In this document: one piece after another, positions 57,098-64,000 of the stretch
Numbering within the stretch: the first letter of the stretch is position 1
How the letters are laid out: each line of letters opens with the position of its first letter
Assembly: GCF_004005375.1 (NCBI RefSeq)
Contig: NZ_RZUF01000011.1
Span: 1-64,000 of the forward strand
DNA: 64,000 bases
Direction: 5' to 3'
DNA from: Rheinheimera sediminis
Lineage (GTDB): Bacteria; Pseudomonadota; Gammaproteobacteria; Enterobacterales; Alteromonadaceae
The notes under the pieces: generated by a model
The model's database searches: none
The model's input: only the letters and a program-made list of their open reading frames with translations
What the model was told of the DNA's origin: nothing
Made by a program: the position numbers and the translations under genes

Positions 57098-57171
57098 AAA
57101 ATTGGCAGGATAGACAATTTTCACAGACGCAGGCTGCCCGTCAGGGTGCTGCACATGGAGGTGCAGCATGA
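57094..57171 (+). CDS. Micro-ORF 4 of the tandem array
   Basis: Identical to units 2 and 3. Its TGA (57169-57171) overlaps the rlmM ATG, so ribosomes ending here are placed on the rlmM start. This makes the array a leader of rlmM. Confidence 0.55.
   Translation: MKNWQDRQFSQTQAARQGAAHGGAA
57147..57168 (+). promoter_or_regulatory. Junction hairpin 4 controlling the rlmM start
   Basis: Same hairpin; ACATGGAGGT (57153-57162) contains the rlmM ribosome binding site in its loop. CsrA-family binding would block ribosome access; the coupled upstream peptide would open it. Confidence 0.65.
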
Positions 57172-58238
57172 ACCAACTTTTGCTGTACTGCCGTTCAGGT
57201 TTTGAGAAAGAATGTGCTGGCGAAATTCAGGATAAAGCGGGGCAGCAAGAGGTGTTTGGTTTTTGCAAACTGACCAAAGACTCAGCTTTTGTCATTTTTG
57301 AGGCTTACGATAGTGACGCTTTAGCCGCCTTTTACCGTGACTATGACTTTACTAATTTCATTTTTGCCCGCCAGTGGTTTTTACTGGTGGATGATTTGCT
57401 GCAACTGGATCCGGCCGACCGTATTACTACAGTGGTCGAATCGGCAATAGCTGCTGAATTATCTGCTTTTGGTGAGATCAGGGTCGAATACCCAGAAACC
57501 AATGACGGCAAAACTTTATCTACTTTGGCCCGCAAACTGACAGTGCCTTTGCGCCAGTCGTTACGCAAAGCTGGCGTATTGCTGCAAAAAGAAAACTCCA
57601 GAGCTCCGGTGCTGCACTTGTTTATGCAAAGCGGCAGCAGTGCTTATTTAGGTATTTCTTACCCTGAAAACAACAGCCCGCTGGAAAACGGCATTATGCG
57701 GCTGAAGTTTCCAGCTGATGCGCCAAGTCGCAGTACCTTAAAGCTGGAAGAGGCTTTTATTCAGTTTATTCCGAAGGACGAATGGGATACCCGTTTAACT
57801 TCAGGCATGAGAGCAGTGGATTTAGGCGCTTGTCCTGGCGGCTGGACTTATCAGCTGGTGAAACGCAGCATGATGGTCACAGCTATAGACAACGGCATGA
57901 TGGCGCAGTCTTTAATGGATACAGGCCAGGTGAAACACTTTCAGGTCGACGGTTTTAAATTCAGCCCGGACAAACGTAATGTGTATTGGCTGGTCTGTGA
58001 CATGATTGAAAAACCACAACGTGTTGGCAAGCTGGTCTGTGACTGGCTGATCAACGACTGGTGTCAGGAAAGTATTTTTAACCTGAAACTACCTATGAAA
58101 AAACGCTACGAAACTGTGGTTGAAGTGCTGGATATGATGCAGCATCACTTCAACGAAGCAGGGCTGGATGTAGAGTTTCAGGCGAAGCACTTGTACCACG
58201 ACCGTGAGGAAGTGACAGTGCATGTGAGGAAGTTTTAA
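57168..58238 (+). CDS. rlmM: 23S rRNA (cytidine-2498-2'-O)-methyltransferase
   Basis: A 356-residue SAM-dependent enzyme that 2'-O-methylates C2498 of 23S rRNA. The N-terminus MNQLLLYCRSGFEKECAGEI matches E. coli RlmM from the first residue, which confirms the start at the ATGA junction. A THUMP-like domain covers ~1-170. The Rossmann domain has DLGACPGGWTYQLVKR near 221-236 and VCDMIEKP near 280-287, with KLPMKKRYE near 306-314; the K-D-K-type catalytic set is present. It follows the four-unit leader. Confidence 0.95.
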   Translation: MNQLLLYCRSGFEKECAGEIQDKAGQQEVFGFCKLTKDSAFVIFEAYDSDALAAFYRDYDFTNFIFARQWFLLVDDLLQLDPADRITTVVESAIAAELSAFGEIRVEYPETNDGKTLSTLARKLTVPLRQSLRKAGVLLQKENSRAPVLHLFMQSGSSAYLGISYPENNSPLENGIMRLKFPADAPSRSTLKLEEAFIQFIPKDEWDTRLTSGMRAVDLGACPGGWTYQLVKRSMMVTAIDNGMMAQSLMDTGQVKHFQVDGFKFSPDKRNVYWLVCDMIEKPQRVGKLVCDWLINDWCQESIFNLKLPMKKRYETVVEVLDMMQHHFNEAGLDVEFQAKHLYHDREEVTVHVRKF

Positions 58239-58255
58239 AGCTGCTTAAACAAACA

Positions 58256-58279
58256 GGGCAGGGATAAACTCTGCCCCTT
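58256..58279 (+). terminator. Weak hairpin after rlmM
   Basis: GGGCAG-GGATAAACT-CTGCCC, then CTT. The stem is 6 bp and the T tract is poor. It lies between convergent rlmM and the GST gene. Confidence 0.35.
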
Positions 58280-58296
58280 AAATATCACTGATGCCA

Positions 58297-58941
58297 TCAA
58301 ACATAAGGCTTCACTAAGCCATCGTAATCCATCACTTTTTGTACTGCAGGGCGAGCTAACACCTTTTGTACCCAGAGCGCTATAAAAGTGAAATCTCGGG
58401 CTTTTTTCTGGTCGAAATGGCGAGTCCAGCGGCATAACATCATGGCGTAAATATCGATTAGTGAGAACTCTTCGCCTAAAAACCATGGGCTGCAGTGGCT
58501 GGCTAAATGTTTATCCAGTTGCTCCAGCAAGCTTTGGGCTTTTAGTTCTGCATGACGTTTTACATCAGCTGCGTTTTGCTCTGAACTTACCCAACGCTCA
58601 GGATAAAAATACACCACTAAAGTGCTTTGTAGGGTGGCAGATAACCAAATCAGCCATTTGTAAGCTTCGGCGCGTTGAAGAGTGCCGGGGGCTGGGAATA
58701 AGTTTTTTTCCGGGTGGCTGTCCACTAAGTGCAGACAAATGGCGGCAGTTTCAAAAATAACATGGCCCTGGTCGACTAAGGTTGGAATAGTGCCATTAGG
58801 GTTTAACGCCAGATAGTCAGCTTTTTTATGTGAGCCGATGGCTGTGTCTGTTAAAACCAGCTCGTAAGGTACAGAGAGCTCTTCCAGCAGAATATGCGGC
58901 GCCATACTGGCGGTGCTTGGTGAATAATACAGTTGGTACAT
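58297..58941 (-). CDS. Glutathione S-transferase family protein
   Basis: A 214-residue protein of the GST superfamily. The N-terminal thioredoxin-like domain (~1-80) has MYQLYYSPSTASMAPHILLEEL with a Ser catalytic candidate near residue 9-11, GTIPTLVDQGHVIFETAAICLHL with the cis-Pro and the Glu-Thr/Ser element near 50-70. The helical C-terminal domain has WFLGEEFSLIDIYAMMLCRW near 153-172. It is of the bacterial beta/YfcG-like groups; its substrate is not known. Confidence 0.88.
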   Translation of the reverse strand: MYQLYYSPSTASMAPHILLEELSVPYELVLTDTAIGSHKKADYLALNPNGTIPTLVDQGHVIFETAAICLHLVDSHPEKNLFPAPGTLQRAEAYKWLIWLSATLQSTLVVYFYPERWVSSEQNAADVKRHAELKAQSLLEQLDKHLASHCSPWFLGEEFSLIDIYAMMLCRWTRHFDQKKARDFTFIALWVQKVLARPAVQKVMDYDGLVKPYV

Positions 58942-59049
58942 AGATACTCTCCCTGAAGTTAAAACTTATCAGAGCATAGTAGTGTGAAGCGCAGATGATG
59001 GCAAAACTATATTGGGAGTGGGCTGGCGTATAAGGTGGGGAAAAATAAA

Positions 59050-59075
59050 TGGGTCAGAGCCGAGGCTCTGACCCA
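59050..59075 (-). terminator. Palindrome and terminator after the isocitrate dehydrogenase gene
   Basis: TGGGTCAGAGC-CGAG-GCTCTGACCCA has an 11-bp stem. On the minus strand it is followed by TTTATTTTT, so it can end transcription of the dehydrogenase gene that stops at 59081. Its ends resemble the GGTCAG palindrome at 7974. Confidence 0.8.
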
Positions 59076-59080
59076 AAGTA

Positions 59081-60088
59081 TCAGAGACGTTCCAGCATAG
59101 CTGCTGTGAAATCTGTAGTGCCGTGGCTGCCACCTAAGTCGCGGGTGGTGCGGTCGCCTGATGCAATCACATCAGTTAAAGCAGCCAGAATTTTTTCTGC
59201 TTTGTCTTTCATGCCCAAATATTCCAGCATCTGAATAGAAGCTAAAATCACTGAGCTTGGGTTGGCCAGGTTTTTGCCTGCAATATCCGGCGCGCTGCCG
59301 TGTACTGCTTCAAAAATGGCGCAGTCTTTGCCGATATTGGCGCCTGGAGCCATACCTAAACCACCGACTAAACCGGCACATAAGTCAGATAAAATATCGC
59401 CAAACAGGTTGGTAGTGACTATCACATCAAACTGCTGTGGATTCATCACCAACTGCATACAAGCGTTATCAACGATCATCTCGCTGGCTTGAATATCAGG
59501 GTAACGTAAAGCCACTTCACGGGCAGTTTTTAAGAACAGGCCAGAAGTAGATTTCAGGATGTTGGCTTTGTGAACAATAGTGACTTTTTTACGGTTTTCG
59601 CGACGAGCCAGTTCAAAGGCGAACTCAACAATACGTTCAGAGCCTTCGCGGGTGACGATGCTCATGGCTTCCGCCAGCTCGCCTTCGTTTTTCACGACCT
59701 GGCCAGCACCAGAGTACATACCTTCAGTGTTTTCACGTACTGTAATGATGTCGATATTTTCGTAACGGGCTTTAGTGCCTTTAAACGATATTACCGGGCG
59801 TACGTTAGAGTACAGGTTGAATTTTTTACGTAAGGTCACGTTAATAGAGGTGAAACCTTCTCCCACTGGGGTGGTTAATGGGCCTTTTAAAGTGATCTTA
59901 TTGCGAGCAATAGCATCAAGCGTGGTTTGTGGTAATAATTCACCAGTAGCTTCTAACGCAGTCAAGCCAGCTTCAACATATTCGTAGTTAAAGTTACAGC
60001 CTACTTTATCCAGCACCTGGATAGCTGCTTCTACTATGCTTGGACCTATGCCATCACCTTTGATGACTGTAATAGTTTGTGAACTCAT
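59081..60088 (-). CDS. Isocitrate dehydrogenase, NAD-type (short class)
   Basis: A 335-residue member of the isocitrate/isopropylmalate dehydrogenase family. GDGIGPSIVEAA at the N-terminus, SINVTLRKKFNLYSNVRPV near residues 82-100 with the Ser and Arg that bind isocitrate, TVRENTEGMY near 115-124, and DNACMQLVMNP then NLFGDILSDL near 205-235 are typical. The short length and NVTLRKKF form resemble the NAD-dependent homologues of mitochondrial type and not the ~415-residue NADP enzyme that AceK targets. Substrate (isocitrate versus homoisocitrate or isopropylmalate) and cofactor are inferred. Confidence 0.82.
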   Translation of the reverse strand: MSSQTITVIKGDGIGPSIVEAAIQVLDKVGCNFNYEYVEAGLTALEATGELLPQTTLDAIARNKITLKGPLTTPVGEGFTSINVTLRKKFNLYSNVRPVISFKGTKARYENIDIITVRENTEGMYSGAGQVVKNEGELAEAMSIVTREGSERIVEFAFELARRENRKKVTIVHKANILKSTSGLFLKTAREVALRYPDIQASEMIVDNACMQLVMNPQQFDVIVTTNLFGDILSDLCAGLVGGLGMAPGANIGKDCAIFEAVHGSAPDIAGKNLANPSSVILASIQMLEYLGMKDKAEKILAALTDVIASGDRTTRDLGGSHGTTDFTAAMLERL

Positions 60089-60231
60089 AACTTTCCTTTA
60101 ATAACTTAATCTGATGTGGACTGTTGTATTCGACACAAAGCTGGATTTATACATTGTTTTTATATCAGCTATTGTATTAATGGTTGTAAAAAACGCCGAA
60201 AATATACCAGTTTTGGTGTTTATTTTCCAGT

Positions 60232-61998
60232 TTATGCCGACATCTGCGACAAATCTGTGACTTCTTGCGGCATAACTTTGAAAAATGGAGAAATAAAACT
60301 ACAGCTGGCTAAAAGTTGGGTAACAGGTTGAGTGCTCTCTACCACTAAGTCCTGCCACTCTGAAGCTGTCTGTGCTGTCAGTGAATGGATTGAGAAGTAG
60401 GGCTCTACAAATCTATAACTCTGCTCAAGCCTGCGCTTATCGTCGTCTGCCGAAAAGACGGAATCCGTCAATTCAAAAGCAAAGGCTAAAACAAAAGCCA
60501 TAGGATAAGTCTTGCTTGCATTTGGTAAAGTTCTATATTGCATACAGGCGTCTTGCCAGCTTTGATTAAACTGAAAGTGCTTCAGCGTTTTTAACGTGAG
60601 TTGCTGGTACTGCTCACTTTGCCATAGCTGCTGCTTCAACCATGGGCTGATCAGGCAGAGGGCTTGCCCGGGATGTGACAACGCTAAAAAACGCAAGTCA
60701 GATTGTTGCCACAAAGGCCAGCATAAACACCAGGCCAAGAGTTCTGCCTGCTGCAAAGTTAACGAATAAAACTTGACCTGCTGTGTCAATAAATACAAAG
60801 CTCTGGCCAAGACTCGCCTAAACTCCAGCAACCACTGATGATGAGGTTGATGTTGCTGCTGACAATGTTGTTCCAACCAGGCCTGTTTTAATAAAGGTAG
60901 CAATTGTTCTTGGCCCAGCATGGCAATAGCATGTTGAGTTGAATGAATTTTTTGCTGTTGTCTGCTCAGAGCTGAGGCTTTTTCCTGAAGTTGATGCATT
61001 AGCCAAGGGTGCTGTTCAATTAAAGCAGCTTGCTGGCTAACTTTGGCCGCCTGTCCAAGTTGTTGCAACCAACTTAATGCAGGAAGCGCTGCGGTTTCCG
61101 GCCATTGTGGAAGCAAGTCGTGTTCTTGTTGCCAGCCACACATCCATTCATCCTGACTGTATTGTCTTGGGTTTAACAGTTGCCAATCAGAAGCATTGAC
61201 TATCAGTGGTTGCAACAAGTCTTTGCTTCTTTTTTCATAAGGTTGCACCAACAGCACTATTTGCTCTGCGGTTTGAGCTTCACAAAGCAGCAGAGCCAGA
61301 TTGGCATCAGAGTCCCGCACAAAACGTCCTGTGCTGTAGCTGCTGCTATTTAGACAAGATAGTGCCTGCCAAAACTGCTGCTCTGTTGAATTAGCTTGTG
61401 GCAGCAGCATAGCGGAAATTTTTTCCAGTGTTACTAGCCTGCCAGCGCCGGGTAACATCAGTCGTGTTAGTTGCCAGCAAAAACTAATCAATTGACTGAA
61501 ATAGGGGCTTTGCCAAGTGGCTAAACCTTTATTTTTTCCATAGCACTGGCGCAACAGGTTGAATACGCCAGTTTTTTCTGCCAACTCTTTATGTTGCTTA
61601 ATAGTCACAACAGCTGGAAACTTCAGCTGTTGTTGTTCTAAAGCGCTTAGATCTTCAGCTTTGGCCGACTTTTCCAATACAGCAGTGACAGACAAGTGCT
61701 GCAGCAGGCAGCCTTTTAACAGCTGTACAAATAATTCTTCGGGCCAGCGACCGGCCATAGCTATAGCTGTTAACAAAGCTGCTTCTTTGATAAAGATTTT
61801 GCTTGAAATACAAGCATTAGCTGGAGTCAGTGAGAGTTGTGACAACAACAGAAAAGGTGATTGATAGGCCAGTTGTGTTAAAAGCTTGCAGATCCGTTGC
61901 AGCAATTCAAGTTGCTGCTGTGCAGTCAGCTCGTGCTTTCCCGCATAAAATTTAGTGCAGTTTTGATAAAGCTCTGTTAAAGGTCCCAAAGTTGCCAT
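60232..61998 (-). CDS. HDOD-like protein of unknown function
   Basis: A 588-residue Leu/Gln-rich, almost wholly helical protein with no signal peptide or clear membrane segment. A region near residues 335-420 (ALSRQQQKIHSTQHAIAMLGQEQLLPLLKQAWLEQHC) resembles the HDOD domain motif S-x-x-x-A-I-x-x-L-G-x-x-x-L, where a non-catalytic HD-like fold is used in signalling. No other domain is recognised. It is the last of a minus-strand run ppnN-xni-DUF3192-this gene with 1-bp and 8-bp gaps. The function is unknown. Confidence 0.6.
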   Translation of the reverse strand: MATLGPLTELYQNCTKFYAGKHELTAQQQLELLQRICKLLTQLAYQSPFLLLSQLSLTPANACISSKIFIKEAALLTAIAMAGRWPEELFVQLLKGCLLQHLSVTAVLEKSAKAEDLSALEQQQLKFPAVVTIKQHKELAEKTGVFNLLRQCYGKNKGLATWQSPYFSQLISFCWQLTRLMLPGAGRLVTLEKISAMLLPQANSTEQQFWQALSCLNSSSYSTGRFVRDSDANLALLLCEAQTAEQIVLLVQPYEKRSKDLLQPLIVNASDWQLLNPRQYSQDEWMCGWQQEHDLLPQWPETAALPALSWLQQLGQAAKVSQQAALIEQHPWLMHQLQEKASALSRQQQKIHSTQHAIAMLGQEQLLPLLKQAWLEQHCQQQHQPHHQWLLEFRRVLARALYLLTQQVKFYSLTLQQAELLAWCLCWPLWQQSDLRFLALSHPGQALCLISPWLKQQLWQSEQYQQLTLKTLKHFQFNQSWQDACMQYRTLPNASKTYPMAFVLAFAFELTDSVFSADDDKRRLEQSYRFVEPYFSIHSLTAQTASEWQDLVVESTQPVTQLLASCSFISPFFKVMPQEVTDLSQMSA

Positions 61999-61999
61999 T

Positions 62000-62383
62000 T
62001 TAATCCAACTGGTTAAATTGCTCGACTGCGGTTTCGCCTATCGCAATCAATTGCTGATTTTTAAATAAAATAGCAGTGCATTCATCTTTGGTGGTGATGC
62101 CATCAGTTTTTGTTCTGTGAGTGCGGTAATACAGTACCTGAAAAACCTGCTGCTGGTGCTTTTTGGCTTCAGTAATATCAGGGCCGCCGAGAAAATTTAT
62201 CACCTGATTTCTGCTGATGGCTTTGGTTAAATCCAGTTTATAAATATATTTAGTGTTAAATGCTTCTCTGTCCTGCCAGTTCATCTGATCAGGATCATCT
62301 TTATAAAACATCAGGGTAATACTGGTTAAACCGGCATACAGCACTAATCCTGCAAGTAACAAGGCTATGGTTTTTAGTTTCAT
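62000..62383 (-). CDS. DUF3192 domain-containing protein
   Basis: A 127-residue protein with one N-terminal membrane anchor (~5-25: TIALLLAGLVLYAGLTSITLMF). The rest fits DUF3192: NWQDREAFNTKYIYKL, INFLGGPDITEAK, VLYYRTHRTKTDGITTKDECTAILF. This family of anchored proteins is common in gammaproteobacteria; the beta-strand-rich part resembles SmpA/OmlA-type folds. GAGG before the ATG at 62383 decides this start. It follows xni by 8 bp and precedes the HDOD-like gene by 1 bp. Confidence 0.82.
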   Translation of the reverse strand: MKLKTIALLLAGLVLYAGLTSITLMFYKDDPDQMNWQDREAFNTKYIYKLDLTKAISRNQVINFLGGPDITEAKKHQQQVFQVLYYRTHRTKTDGITTKDECTAILFKNQQLIAIGETAVEQFNQLD

Positions 62384-62391
62384 TTTTTGCC

Positions 62392-63195
62392 TCAGCATGC
62401 TGTAAAACGTACTTGCTGTAAGTTAAGCCCCAACTGTAAATCAGTTCTGAGACTTAAAATCTGCATAAATAACTGCAGTTCAGCACGGGACGCCATAATC
62501 TTCTCTTTTAGTTTGGCCGGACAATCCGGATGAGCCAGAGCCGTTCTAATATCTGGCCCCAGTTTTAACAGTTCTGTAGCCGTTTTGGGCCCTATTCCTG
62601 TCAGACCACTAATGTTATTCGTTTTATCGCCAACCAGACTCCAATATCGGACTAACTGCTCTGGTAACACGCCAAACTTCTGCTGCACTGTCTCAGCGTT
62701 ATGTTGCTGGCGATTAAAATGGTCGTACACAGCCACACCTTCAGCTAATAAAGGTAAATAGCCCTTGTCTGTTGATACTATAGTAACTTGCTGCTGATGT
62801 TTACGCATCGTCATAGCAAGGCTGGCTATCACATCATCAGCTTCCTGATCTGGCATTTGCAGGCTTTCGATGCCTATATCTGCCAGTTTTTGCTTCAGTG
62901 CAGGCAAAGCCGTTTGTAAATGCTCCGGCATCGGCAAACGATCCGCTTTGTAAGCAGGGTACAGCTGAGTGCGCCAGTTCAGATGTGTCACTTCGAACAC
63001 TGCCAGTGCATGGCTGGGCTTAAATTGCCGCGTTAGCTTGACTACGATTTGTTGCAGCTGCTCTGCGGTATTGTGCAGCAGTTGCTGGCCAGTAGCTTCA
63101 CTGTACGGAGCAGGGGAGTTATGAAAAGGACGTTCCTGTGCGGCGTATAAACGACGGACTAAATTTAGCCCGTCGAGCAATAACAAATGCGCCAT
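62392..63195 (-). CDS. xni: Flap endonuclease Xni (ExoIX)
   Basis: A 267-residue 5' nuclease-like protein of the Xni/ExoIX class, related to the N-terminal nuclease domain of DNA polymerase I. LLLDGLNLVRRLYAA carries the first Asp, DQEADDVIASLA near residues 117-128 the central acidic cluster, TDKGYLPLL near 141-149, and GDKTNNISGLTGIGPKTATELL near 187-208 the helix-hairpin-helix. The smaller set of acidic ligands is typical of Xni. It is placed next to ppnN, as ygdH and xni are near each other in E. coli. Confidence 0.92.
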   Translation of the reverse strand: MAHLLLLDGLNLVRRLYAAQERPFHNSPAPYSEATGQQLLHNTAEQLQQIVVKLTRQFKPSHALAVFEVTHLNWRTQLYPAYKADRLPMPEHLQTALPALKQKLADIGIESLQMPDQEADDVIASLAMTMRKHQQQVTIVSTDKGYLPLLAEGVAVYDHFNRQQHNAETVQQKFGVLPEQLVRYWSLVGDKTNNISGLTGIGPKTATELLKLGPDIRTALAHPDCPAKLKEKIMASRAELQLFMQILSLRTDLQLGLNLQQVRFTAC

Positions 63196-63196
63196 A

Positions 63197-64000
63197 TCAG
63201 TTCAGAATTTGATAACAAGGCTCATAGGTCGAGCCTGGTAGCTTCATCCTGCCCTGAACGACAAAAGCCTGCAGCAGCTTATCCATCAGGTTCATCAATG
63301 CAGGTTCACCTGATAGCTGAAAAGGCCCGTTTTGTTTGATGGCTCTTATACCTTCATCTTTGACATTACCAGCTACTATGCCAGAGAAAGCCCGGCGCAA
63401 GTGGGCGGCTAATTTAGCTTTGTCCTGCTCCAGATGCAGGTCTAAAGACGCCATATTCTGGTGAGTGGGAGCAAAAGGATGCTGGAAGTCAGGCGCTATA
63501 TGTAAGGTCCAGTTGAAGTGATAGGCGTCACCACAACTTTTACGGTATTGCCTTACTTCAGCGCAGCCTTGTTTCAGGCGTTGCGCGACCAAAGCTGGGT
63601 CATCTATGATGATTTCAATCAGGTTCAGAGCCTCTTTTCCCAAAGTTTGCTCTATGAAACTAGCCAGTTCAGTAAAATAAGCAGCGCTTTGCTGTGGTCC
63701 TGTCAGGATCACCGGAAGTTTTTGCTCTTTGTTTTTTTCGTGCAACATAATACCCAGTAAATACAGCAATTCTTCCGCTGTTCCTGCTCCACCCGGAAAA
63801 ATGATAATGCCGTGAGCCACCCGGATAAATGCTTCCAGACGTTTTTCAATATCAGGCAGTATTACCAGCTCGTTAACTATAGGGTTTGGTGGTTCTGCTG
63901 CAATAATACTTGGTTCTGTTAAACCTAAATAACGGCCTTTGGTATTGCGCTGCTTGGCATGACCAATAGTAGCGCCTTTCATTGGGCCTTTCATAGCGCC
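63197..64000 (-). CDS. ppnN: Pyrimidine/purine nucleotide 5'-monophosphate nucleosidase, C-terminal part (cut by window edge)
   Basis: The reading frame is open to the end of the window; 267 codons are present, the N-terminus (about 190 residues in the family) lies beyond it. It is a LOG-like nucleosidase that releases ribose-5-phosphate and base from nucleoside monophosphates. The signature [15 protein letters not shown] lies near the middle of the fragment's first quarter ([15 protein letters not shown]), preceded by the invariant Arg in FIRVAHG. The C-terminal part ends YEPCYQILN, as in YgdH/PpnN. It is 1 bp from xni and probably the first gene of that operon. Confidence 0.92.
   Translation of the reverse strand, partial: GAMKGPMKGATIGHAKQRNTKGRYLGLTEPSIIAAEPPNPIVNELVILPDIEKRLEAFIRVAHGIIIFPGGAGTAEELLYLLGIMLHEKNKEQKLPVILTGPQQSAAYFTELASFIEQTLGKEALNLIEIIIDDPALVAQRLKQGCAEVRQYRKSCGDAYHFNWTLHIAPDFQHPFAPTHQNMASLDLHLEQDKAKLAAHLRRAFSGIVAGNVKDEGIRAIKQNGPFQLSGEPALMNLMDKLLQAFVVQGRMKLPGSTYEPCYQILN

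Larger units (their letters stand above)
56872..57167 (+). repeat. Four tandem 74-bp units between ygdD and rlmM
   Basis: Units begin at 56872, 56946, 57020 and 57094, all exactly 74 bp. Units 2, 3 and 4 are identical to each other; unit 1 differs at five bases. Because 74 is not divisible by 3, each unit changes frame, yet every unit keeps its own ATG, 25 codons and an ATGA junction with the next. The last junction is the rlmM start at 57168. This is a directional coding/regulatory array and not a simple satellite. Confidence 0.95.

Noticed and set aside
56872-57167. CRISPR-like interpretation of the 74-bp repeats
   Set aside because: Units are contiguous with no spacers, and each is a coding frame with its own start and stop.

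Overview
The window is a densely coded bacterial chromosome segment with no rRNA, tRNA, CRISPR array, phage or complete insertion sequence that I can see. Gene content (ArcA/ArcB, GcvA-YgdD-RlmM, Xni-PpnN, RsmC, TrmB, MutY-YggX, AceK, a TonB-dependent receptor, AGCS and YfcC carriers) points to a Gram-negative gammaproteobacterium. The mixture resembles Alteromonadales-like or Rheinheimera-like aquatic heterotrophs. That assignment is inferred from protein character, not from a database match.

Layout. 0-5 kb: a secreted sugar-isomerase-like TIM barrel, a nucleotidyltransferase-family protein, and a divergent sucrose pair (amylosucrase and fructokinase), with LacI-type operator-like palindromes beside the TIM-barrel gene and between the sucrose genes. 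5-20 kb: a YjfB-like protein, a DUF2726 protein, the glyoxylate shunt (malate synthase, a LysR regulator, isocitrate lyase), an AGCS symporter, small enzymes, a DTW-domain tRNA modifier and AceK. 20-31 kb: a periplasmic binding-protein-like gene, a stomatin/NfeD pair, a membrane c-di-GMP phosphodiesterase, hydrolase, cupin and DUF genes, and propionyl-CoA synthetase. 31-38 kb: gltBD and folE2. 38.7-45.2 kb: an isoaspartyl-dipeptidase, YfcC carrier and TonB-receptor cluster bracketed by two inverted copies of a ~230-bp MITE-like element. 45-50 kb: arcB and arcA convergent, plus a second histidine kinase. 50-58 kb: housekeeping RNA-modification and repair genes, ending in gcvA - hydrolase - ygdD - four tandem micro-ORFs - rlmM. 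58-64 kb: a GST, an NAD-type isocitrate dehydrogenase, an HDOD-like protein, a DUF3192 protein, xni and a ppnN cut by the window edge.

The most unusual structure is between ygdD and rlmM (56872-57171). Four perfectly spaced 74-bp units each encode a 25-residue peptide whose TGA overlaps the next ATG (ATGA). The chain ends on the rlmM start codon. Each junction carries an 8-bp-stem hairpin with the Shine-Dalgarno sequence in the loop, inside ACAUGGAGGU, which fits the CsrA/RsmA/RsmE recognition consensus. The locus therefore looks like a translational-coupling cascade and a four-site CsrA-family target or sponge in one RNA.

Mobile non-coding DNA is the second theme. At least four dispersed repeat families occur: the TAACCTGAACTCGGGATAA-ended MITE, a TATACCC...GGGTATA-ended element, a 268-bp TAGAGCGTGTT-ended element that supplies the stop codon of trmB, and GC-rich TGTAGGGGC palindromes. 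Metabolically, glyoxylate shunt, AceK, isocitrate dehydrogenase and propionyl-CoA synthetase genes suggest growth on acetate and other short-chain acids, with ArcAB adjusting respiration.
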